A DNA stretch of 64,000 nt. Source: Myxococcales bacterium (GTDB lineage Bacteria; Myxococcota_A; Polyangia; Polyangiales; Houyiibacteriaceae). This document shows positions 58,363 through 64,000 of the stretch, piece after piece. The stretch is taken from assembly GCA_029862185.1 (NCBI GenBank), contig JAOTXX010000009.1, forward strand, positions 1 through 64,000, in the 5' to 3' direction. The notes below the pieces were generated by a model. It saw only the letters and a program-made list of their open reading frames with translations. It did not search any database and had not been told where the DNA came from. A program made the translations under genes and the position numbers. The number at the start of each line of letters is the position of its first letter. Within the stretch, counting starts at the first letter, position 1.

Positions 58363-59096
58363 TAGGCAAACCGCTGCCGCGTGCGCTGGTGACCGGAGCG
58401 AGCCGTGGGATTGGGGCTGCGATCGCCAAGGAGCTGGCGTCCATGGGGCATCCGGTCATCCTCAACTACCGATCACGACGAGTGGCGGCCGAAGCGGTTC
58501 AAGCAGACATCCGAGAATCTGGCGGAGAAGCGACGCTTTGCGGATTCGACGTCCGTGACCGCGACGCATCGACGTCCGCAATCGAAACGCTCCTGGGCGA
58601 AGACGAGCGCCCGATCGGAGTGCTGGTCAACAACGCTGGCGTCGCGGCGGATGCCGCGTTTCCCGCGATGTCCTGGGATGCCTGGGAGCAAGTGACCCGG
58701 ACGACGCTGGACGGTTTCTACAACGTGACGCAGCCGCTGGTGATGCCCATGGTCCGCCAGCGTTGGGGACGAATCATCAGCCTCTCGTCGATTTCCGGCC
58801 TTCGAGGGAACCGCGGGCAGGTCAACTACGCAGCGGCGAAGGCGGGCATCGTCGGGGCGAGCAAGTCGCTCGCGATCGAGCTCGCCAAACGAAAGATCAC
58901 GGTCAACTGCGTTGCGCCTGGGCTCATCGATACGGAGATGATTCAGGAAGTCCCCGACTTCGTCCTGAAGCAGATGATCCCAGCGGCGCGAGTCGGGCAA
59001 CCCGAAGAGGTCGCAGCGCTGGTCGGCTTCCTCGCGAGCAACCGGGCTGGCTACATCACCGGCCAGGTCATCCGAGTGGACGGAGGGTTCGTATGA
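58359..59096 (+). CDS. 3-oxoacyl-ACP reductase (FabG-type SDR) of the polyene cluster
   Basis: 245 residues. Cofactor loop 'ALVTGASRGIGAAIAKELAS', 'GVLVNNAGVAADAAFP', catalytic Ser in 'IISLSSISGLRGNRG', and the Tyr-x3-Lys pair in 'VNYAAAKAGIVGASKSLAIE'. Reduces the β-keto group after each elongation step. Starts at a GTG overlapping the thioesterase stop. Confidence 0.93.
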   Translation: MIGKPLPRALVTGASRGIGAAIAKELASMGHPVILNYRSRRVAAEAVQADIRESGGEATLCGFDVRDRDASTSAIETLLGEDERPIGVLVNNAGVAADAAFPAMSWDAWEQVTRTTLDGFYNVTQPLVMPMVRQRWGRIISLSSISGLRGNRGQVNYAAAKAGIVGASKSLAIELAKRKITVNCVAPGLIDTEMIQEVPDFVLKQMIPAARVGQPEEVAALVGFLASNRAGYITGQVIRVDGGFV

Positions 59097-60283
59097 CGGC
59101 GTCGCGGCTTTGGGATGTGATCGTGGTCGGGGCAGGTCCTGCGGGCTCCACGGCTGCCGCGCTGCTAGCCGGGCGCGGCTTCGATGTGCTGGTCTTGGAA
59201 AAGGACGAGTTTCCCCGTTTCCACATCGGCGAATCGCTTCTGCCAGCTGGGCTCACCGTTTTGGATGACCTCAGTATCGAGCCTGATGACGATGTGTTCA
59301 TGTTCAAGCGAGGGGCGCAGTTTCTACGCGAGTCCACTGGCCTCTCGTCCTCGTTCGACTTTGCAGACGCGCTCGGAGGCCCTCCGCGCCACGCATGGCA
59401 CGTCGATCGCGCAAGCTTCGACACGATGCTGCGCGACAAAGCATCCGCGCGCGGTGCGCTGGTCAGGCACGGCGTGACGGTGGCCGACATGCAGGTCGAT
59501 GCAGAATTCGCCGCAGTGGAAACGTCGTACGGCACCGAGCGTGCGCGCTTCATCGTCGACGCCAGTGGGCAGGATCGCTTCGTCGCTAAGCTTCGCCAGG
59601 CTACGGTGCCGTACGCGCACTTCGGAAGGGCTGCTGCGTTCGCACATTTCAGCGGCCTGTCGGACGAAGCGCTGGAGGTCATCGGGCCGGGTAGCGACAT
59701 TCGCATCATGATGGTCGAAGGGGGCTGGCTGTGGGTGATTCACCTGCCCGGTCGACGGCTCAGCGTCGGTCTCGTGTCGAAGAAGCCGGGGCTCACGGGA
59801 CGCGCCCTCCATCGCGAAATCGCAGCGTCGCCGCTCCTGCGCTGCCTCACCCATGGCACCGAGGCGACGCCCTCCGAGCTGGTGAGCGGTTTCAGCTACC
59901 GCAACGACGCGAAGAGCGGGCCTCGCTATGCCTGCATTGGAGATGCGGCCTGCTTCCTCGACCCGGTATTTTCGTCAGGCGTGAGCCTTGCCTTGCTTGG
60001 AGCCGAAGGGCTGGTTCAACGGCTCGCGCCGGCATTGCAGGATGGCAGCGAAGCGAATGCGAATTTGTACCTCGAGGAATCGGCGAAGATGGACGAAGGT
60101 TACCGCGCCTTCGCCTTGCTGATTCACCGGTTCTACAATACACGTCTGGTCGACAATGTGGTGCTCAACTCACCAGCGGACGGCGAGCTTCGGTCGTGCA
60201 TCACGAGCATGCTTGCAGGGGACGTTTGGCGTGAGGGAAATCTCTTCCGTGACATGTTGTTCCGGTCGCGCATTCAAATCTGA
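59093..60283 (+). CDS. FAD-dependent oxidoreductase, flavin halogenase-like (second)
   Basis: 396 residues. 'DVIVVGAGPAGSTAAALLAG' is the dinucleotide fold, 'FHIGESLLPAGLTVLDDL' the GES-type halogenase signature, 'GGWLWVIHLPGRRLSVGLVS' a WxWxI-type motif, and 'ACIGDAACFLDPVFSSGVSL' the second FAD contact. It is about 190 residues shorter than the divergent paralogue. Aryl polyene clusters often carry a 'tryptophan halogenase' homologue here; whether it halogenates or hydroxylates or only desaturates is unknown. Confidence 0.88.
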   Translation: MTASRLWDVIVVGAGPAGSTAAALLAGRGFDVLVLEKDEFPRFHIGESLLPAGLTVLDDLSIEPDDDVFMFKRGAQFLRESTGLSSSFDFADALGGPPRHAWHVDRASFDTMLRDKASARGALVRHGVTVADMQVDAEFAAVETSYGTERARFIVDASGQDRFVAKLRQATVPYAHFGRAAAFAHFSGLSDEALEVIGPGSDIRIMMVEGGWLWVIHLPGRRLSVGLVSKKPGLTGRALHREIAASPLLRCLTHGTEATPSELVSGFSYRNDAKSGPRYACIGDAACFLDPVFSSGVSLALLGAEGLVQRLAPALQDGSEANANLYLEESAKMDEGYRAFALLIHRFYNTRLVDNVVLNSPADGELRSCITSMLAGDVWREGNLFRDMLFRSRIQI

Positions 60284-60304
60284 GGCAGAGAGTCGAGCAT
60301 CTCG

Positions 60305-61480
60305 TTGACGCTTACCCCGGAGCCGATTGCCATCACGGGCATGACCCTCAGCAACGCGCTTGGAGGTTCGTGCAACGAAGTTCGTAACGCTTTGGCGGGA
60401 CGCGAATCGAGGCTGCGGCCTTCCCCCATCGAGGTGCCGTTCGAAACCGCAGTGGGCGCGATCGATTCCGACCTACCGAGCCTCGATGGCCAGCTCCGTC
60501 CTTGGTCGACGCGCTTGACTCGCATTGCCGCGCAGTTGGTCGGAAACCTCGATGCCGAGCTCGGGGCCCTTCGTGGGCGCTGGAGGCCGGACCGAATCGC
60601 GGTAATTCTGGGCACGAGCACGGCGGGCGCGGAGACCACCGAAGCGGCATTTCGGCACTTCCTTGCCACAGACAGGCTACCAGCGGACTACGACCTTTGG
60701 CGGCAGCACACCTACGGCGCGGTCCTGCACGTCATGCGGGAGCTCACCGGCGCGCGGGGCCCCGGCTGGGTCGTGTCGACGGCTTGCACATCGAGCGCCA
60801 AGCCTTTGGCTACAGCACAGCGTCTCATCGGCGCCGGGCTCATCGACGCGGCCATCGTCGGCGGGATCGACACGCTGTGCGCAATGACTCTTTGCGGTTT
60901 CAACGCGCTTGGGGCGCTGTCATCCAAGCCCTGTCGCCCGTTTTCAAGAGCGCGCGATGGGATCAGCATCGGCGAAGGCGGGGCGCTGCTCTTACTCGAG
61001 CGCGGCGGCGAACCGATCGCCTGGCTCGAAGCGGTTGGTGAAAGCTCGGATGCGTATCACATCAGCGCGCCCCACCCAAAGGGCCTGGGCGCACAGCTCG
61101 CCATGCAGCGGGCGCTCGAACGAGCGCGTTGCGGCCCGGCGGATGTCGACCACATCAACGCGCACGGCACGGGTACACCCTTAAACGACAGCGCCGAGGC
61201 CAACGCGATTTCGGAGCTTTTCGGCGAGGAGGTCCCGGTGGTCTCCACGAAAGGGTATACGGGTCACACCTTGGGAGCGGCAGGCGCTACCGAAGCGGTG
61301 CTCGCCTCATTCGCGCTGACCGACGGCTGGATCCCGGCGTCGCAGGGCGCGGAGCCCGTCGACGACAAGATCGCGATCAACATCGCAACCGAACGAATCA
61401 GCGGAAAATTTCGCAGAGTGCTGAGCAATTCATTTGCTTTCGGCGGAAACAACGTGAGTGTTCTCTTGAGGGCGGTATGA
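60305..61480 (+). CDS. Beta-ketoacyl-ACP synthase (KAS II-like) of the polyene cluster
   Basis: 391 residues. Catalytic C161 in 'WVVSTACTSSAKPLATAQ', His in 'INAHGTGTPLNDSAEANAI' and His in 'TKGYTGHTLGAAGATEAV' complete the Cys-His-His triad, so it is an active condensing enzyme. It extends the aryl starter with malonyl-ACP. The start is a TTG 21 nt after the previous stop, the only real spacing gap in the rightward operon. The 3' end overlaps the chain-length-factor gene. Confidence 0.92.
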   Translation: MTLTPEPIAITGMTLSNALGGSCNEVRNALAGRESRLRPSPIEVPFETAVGAIDSDLPSLDGQLRPWSTRLTRIAAQLVGNLDAELGALRGRWRPDRIAVILGTSTAGAETTEAAFRHFLATDRLPADYDLWRQHTYGAVLHVMRELTGARGPGWVVSTACTSSAKPLATAQRLIGAGLIDAAIVGGIDTLCAMTLCGFNALGALSSKPCRPFSRARDGISIGEGGALLLLERGGEPIAWLEAVGESSDAYHISAPHPKGLGAQLAMQRALERARCGPADVDHINAHGTGTPLNDSAEANAISELFGEEVPVVSTKGYTGHTLGAAGATEAVLASFALTDGWIPASQGAEPVDDKIAINIATERISGKFRRVLSNSFAFGGNNVSVLLRAV

Positions 61481-62265
61481 CTGCATCGATGGAAGTCCGC
61501 GTTGCCGGCATGGGCCTCTTCATGCCGGACTTCCCCACCGCTGCCGATTGGCACGCGCAAAGGCGCAGCGCCGAGCCTCAGTTGCCGAGCGGGTCGCGAC
61601 TCGATCGCCGCGCGCGTGGACGTTCGAGCGTGCTCACCAAGGCCTTGGCGGAGGCGTACTTCGAAGCCGCAGACGCGGCCAGCGTCGAGCTGGGCGAAGG
61701 CTCCGCGGTTTTCGGTTCCGCGCTTGGCGAGGTCGGCACGATGCTCGGGCTCCTCAATCAGATGTGGCGCGACCGCGAAGAGCCCTCGCCCATGGCCTTT
61801 GCGTTGAGTGTTCACAATGCAGCTTCTGGCGTGGTCTCGATAGCGACGAAGAACCGAGGCTTCACCACGTCCCTAGGCGCCGATCACGACACGCCTGCAA
61901 TGGCGCTGATGGAGGCGATTGGACTCATCGCGGAACGAGGCGAACCGGTGGTCGTCGTGTGCGGAGAGGAGCCCACGCCCACAGCCCTGGTCCCGGATGA
62001 CGAATCCTGGGAGCTCGCCGCCATGGCGATTGCGCTGGCTCCCACGCGCGGCGACAACGAGACAGACTGCGTTCGGCTTCGAGGCCCGTTCAAAGCATCA
62101 GCCACCCTCGTCGGTTCTGACCTTCGAGCCGCAGTCGCGCGAAACCCACAGGTTGGGCTCTTGGATTTGATCTGCGCCGTCGAAGCCGGCAGATCGGGAA
62201 CGATCGCGCTCGACCGCGGTCGGGGCGGGGGCTGGTGTATGGAAGTGCTTTGCCCCGATGGCTGA
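61477..62265 (+). CDS. KAS-like chain-length-factor protein (Ketoacyl-synt_2 type)
   Basis: 262 residues, short for a KAS. The nucleophile region reads 'FALSVHNAASGVVSIATK', with no Cys at the active site, and the C-terminal His motifs are absent. This matches the ApeC/PF13723-type partner that pairs with the active KAS as a chain-length or stabilising subunit. ATG in an ATGA overlap with the KAS gene. Confidence 0.88.
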   Translation: MTASMEVRVAGMGLFMPDFPTAADWHAQRRSAEPQLPSGSRLDRRARGRSSVLTKALAEAYFEAADAASVELGEGSAVFGSALGEVGTMLGLLNQMWRDREEPSPMAFALSVHNAASGVVSIATKNRGFTTSLGADHDTPAMALMEAIGLIAERGEPVVVVCGEEPTPTALVPDDESWELAAMAIALAPTRGDNETDCVRLRGPFKASATLVGSDLRAAVARNPQVGLLDLICAVEAGRSGTIALDRGRGGGWCMEVLCPDG

Positions 62266-62710
62266 GGTCTATCCTTCGATTCGCGAGCTGATTCCCCATG
62301 ACGGCCCCATGGTGCTCCTCGACGAGTTGGTCCATTGGGAGCCCGGACGAGCCCGTTGCCGAATTACGATCACGCCCGGGATGCACTTCGTGTCCGATGG
62401 AGCCGTGGATACCATCGTATCGCTCGAGTACATGGGTCAGGCCGTGGCCGCCTCGTGTGGCTACGCCGCGTTTCGCGGCGGAAACGACATTCGGGTGGGA
62501 ATGATCATCGGCTGTCGGAGGATGGATATCGAGGTGCCGACGCTACGAGTTGGCGACCAGTTGCTGATCGAGGTCCGCGAGGTTCGCGCCCAGGAAGAGA
62601 TCAGCGTCTATGAATGCGACGTTCGCCGAGGGGACGAGCCCGTCGCTTCCGCTCAGCTGACGCTCTATCATGCCGACAAGCCTCCCGGCGAAGGCGATTC
62701 GTTTCCATGA
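62258..62710 (+). CDS. 3-hydroxyacyl-ACP dehydratase-like protein (ApeP type)
   Basis: 150 residues. Hot-dog fold: 'IRELIPHDGPMVLLDELVHW' (His of the catalytic pair), 'SLEYMGQAVAASCGYAAFRG', 'GMIIGCRRMDIEVPTLRVGD'. It makes the double bond after FabG reduction. It is a second dehydratase alongside the domain fused to the ligase. The ATG overlaps the previous gene by eight bases. Confidence 0.9.
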   Translation: MAEVYPSIRELIPHDGPMVLLDELVHWEPGRARCRITITPGMHFVSDGAVDTIVSLEYMGQAVAASCGYAAFRGGNDIRVGMIIGCRRMDIEVPTLRVGDQLLIEVREVRAQEEISVYECDVRRGDEPVASAQLTLYHADKPPGEGDSFP

Positions 62711-63351
62711 TGCGGCTCTCGTCATTTGCGATCGCAGCCGTCCTTCTCTCCTTGGCGGCGAGCTCGATCGCGCAGTTGACAAACGCACCGATAGAGCTCC
62801 AGACCTTGCTTTCGGCGTTTGCCAAGATGGAAGGCCTCGAGGCAAAATTCGTCGAAGAGAAGCGAATGCAACTGCTCACGGCTCCGCTCGTGAGCGAGGG
62901 CCGACTGTACTTCGCGCGCCCGGGTTATCTGCTACGCCGGATCGACGCGCCGCAGCCATCGAAGGTGCTGATTACGCCCACGACGCTCATCGTCGATGAT
63001 GGGGCGACGCAACAGGTCATCGACCTCGAAGCTAGGCAGGACGTCCGCTCGTTCGTGGGATCGTTCGTGTCCCTGCTTGCAGGTGACCAGGACGCGTTGA
63101 CCGCCGCTTACAGGATTCGCATCCGCAAGCTGGAAACCCGGCGGTGGCGGATGGAGCTCGCCCCCAGGGCCTCGCCCCTGTCCGATATCATCAGCAAGGT
63201 CTGGGTAACCGGAACGGGGCTTTCGGTGGCCGAGATCCACGTCTTCGACACGAACGGCGATGAGGCGATTACCCGCATGTCAGACGTGAATCCAAATCGC
63301 CGATTCGACGCTTCCGAACGGAAGGCTTTGTTCGGAATCGAAGCTCCATGA
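62707..63351 (+). CDS. LolA-like outer-membrane carrier protein
   Basis: 214 residues with a signal peptide ('SFAIAAVLLSLAASSIAQ'). LolA-fold pattern: 'FAKMEGLEAKFVEEKRMQLL', 'SEGRLYFARPGYLLRRIDAP' and 'KVLITPTTLIVDDGATQQVI'. Aryl polyene clusters encode such a periplasmic carrier with an MMPL exporter, presumably to ferry the lipidated pigment to the outer membrane. Tandem ATGs at 62707 and 62710; the first overlaps the previous stop. Confidence 0.9.
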   Translation: MMRLSSFAIAAVLLSLAASSIAQLTNAPIELQTLLSAFAKMEGLEAKFVEEKRMQLLTAPLVSEGRLYFARPGYLLRRIDAPQPSKVLITPTTLIVDDGATQQVIDLEARQDVRSFVGSFVSLLAGDQDALTAAYRIRIRKLETRRWRMELAPRASPLSDIISKVWVTGTGLSVAEIHVFDTNGDEAITRMSDVNPNRRFDASERKALFGIEAP

Positions 63352-64000
63352 GCTCCGAGGGATATCGACGGCTGATCGTCGCCGCTGTCGTCGCTGCGCT
63401 TCTCGCGGCATTCGTCGTGAGCCGATTTCAAGTGTCGGCCGACATCACCACGTTTCTGCCGACTGGCGATGACCGCAGCATAGGGGAGTTCTCGAGAGCG
63501 GTCGCAAGGGGGCCGCTCAGCCGCACCATGGTGCTCGTTTTGGCGGCCGAAGACCGGGCGAGCGTCGTCACCGCATCTCGGCGATTCGAGAGGGCCTTGA
63601 TCGAGCACCGCGATGTTGGTCCACATCTCGAATCGATCGAAGGCGGCTACTCCGAAGGCACCGAGCGAAAGCTTTGGGACCTGTACCATCCGCGCCGCTT
63701 TGGCTTCGTTGCACAGGATGAAGACGCCGCTCGTGCGCGGGCAAGCGACGAGGCACTCCGCTCGTCCGCCGAGCTCTTGGTCCGCCGCTTGCGACATCCC
63801 GATTCATCCGCGATCGCGAGGCTTGCCCCAAGCGATCCGCTTCTGATCCTGCCCGACCTGTTTCGACGTGTTCAAGAGGCGGCAGGCCGGCAGCTGCGCC
63901 TCGTCGACGGCCGCTTTCTCACGCGGGAGAGTCCCGAGGCCGTGCTTCTACTCACCACCTCGGCATCCGCGTTCGACGCCAGCGTCCAAGGGCCTCTTCT
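63348..64000 (+). CDS. MMPL-family exporter (3' part cut by window edge)
   Basis: The first 217 codons are present and the frame is open to the edge. An N-terminal membrane helix ('LIVAAVVAALLAAFVVS') is followed by 'SADITTFLPTGDDRSIGEFS', the periplasmic start of MMPL/RND-type lipid exporters in aryl polyene clusters. Family members are about 750-800 residues with eleven to twelve helices, so most of the protein is outside. Coupled to the lolA-like gene by an ATGA overlap. Confidence 0.88.
   Translation, partial: MSSEGYRRLIVAAVVAALLAAFVVSRFQVSADITTFLPTGDDRSIGEFSRAVARGPLSRTMVLVLAAEDRASVVTASRRFERALIEHRDVGPHLESIEGGYSEGTERKLWDLYHPRRFGFVAQDEDAARARASDEALRSSAELLVRRLRHPDSSAIARLAPSDPLLILPDLFRRVQEAAGRQLRLVDGRFLTRESPEAVLLLTTSASAFDASVQGPL

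Overview
The window looks like chromosomal DNA of a myxobacterium-like member of the Myxococcota (formerly Deltaproteobacteria). Pointers are high GC, dense gene packing with many 4-base start/stop overlaps, Hanks-type Ser/Thr kinases with DUF4388-like or coiled-coil tails, a Tgl/PilF-like lipoprotein, an MXAN_5187-like protein, a MYXO-CTERM-like C-terminal anchor, many lipoproteins, and sterol-modifying enzymes. The genus cannot be fixed from this sequence.

Left edge (1-3533, minus strand): a compact sterol side-chain/ring operon, C24-sterol methyltransferase -> Rieske C7-desaturase-like oxygenase -> DHCR24/DWF1-like delta-24 reductase, cut by the window edge. 3740-10062: cardiolipin synthase, an MXAN_5187-type sensor protein with its secreted partner, a YegS/LCB5-like lipid kinase and FabH. 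10202-11405: tRNA-Leu(CAA), then two copies of a roughly 190-bp structured repeat around a small lipoprotein gene; a third copy follows trpF at 36720. 11419-24464: two divergent protein kinases, N-formylglutamate amidohydrolase, an RpoH-like sigma factor, a heme-type lipoprotein, a LolB-like lipoprotein, Opp/Dpp ATPases, a Crp-type regulator, Tgl-like and RodZ-like proteins, recO and a DUF971 protein.

24515-33111: a complete chemosensory operon (CheY-CheA-CheW-CheW-HEAT protein-CheR-CheB-CheY-degenerate histidine kinase) with no receptor gene. 33067-47044: KorAB, TrpF, a Tat-type amidohydrolase, MetF, an LPMO-like secreted protein, a DUF3365 heme lipoprotein, PPOX flavoprotein, GH31 glucosidase lipoprotein, a putative 2OG-Fe(II) oxygenase, a methyltransferase, a small membrane protein and a sulfotransferase-like protein.

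47122 to the right edge: an aryl-polyene-type pigment cluster in two divergent operons. The leftward operon has a halogenase-like flavoprotein, an O-methyltransferase and a lipoprotein hydrolase. The rightward operon has PlsC-type acyltransferase, ACP, membrane protein, ligase-dehydratase fusion, glycosyltransferase, LpxL-type acyltransferase, aromatic amino acid ammonia-lyase, thioesterase, FabG, a second halogenase-like flavoprotein, KAS, chain-length-factor-like KAS, dehydratase, LolA-like carrier and an MMPL exporter cut by the edge. The inferred route is tyrosine -> p-coumarate -> ACP-bound aryl polyene, tailored by methylation and possibly halogenation, then esterified and moved to the outer membrane.

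The most novel-looking signal is the three-copy repeat. It folds into an outer stem plus two hairpins with compensatory changes between copies, and every copy lies 11-24 nt past the 3' end of a gene in that gene's orientation.
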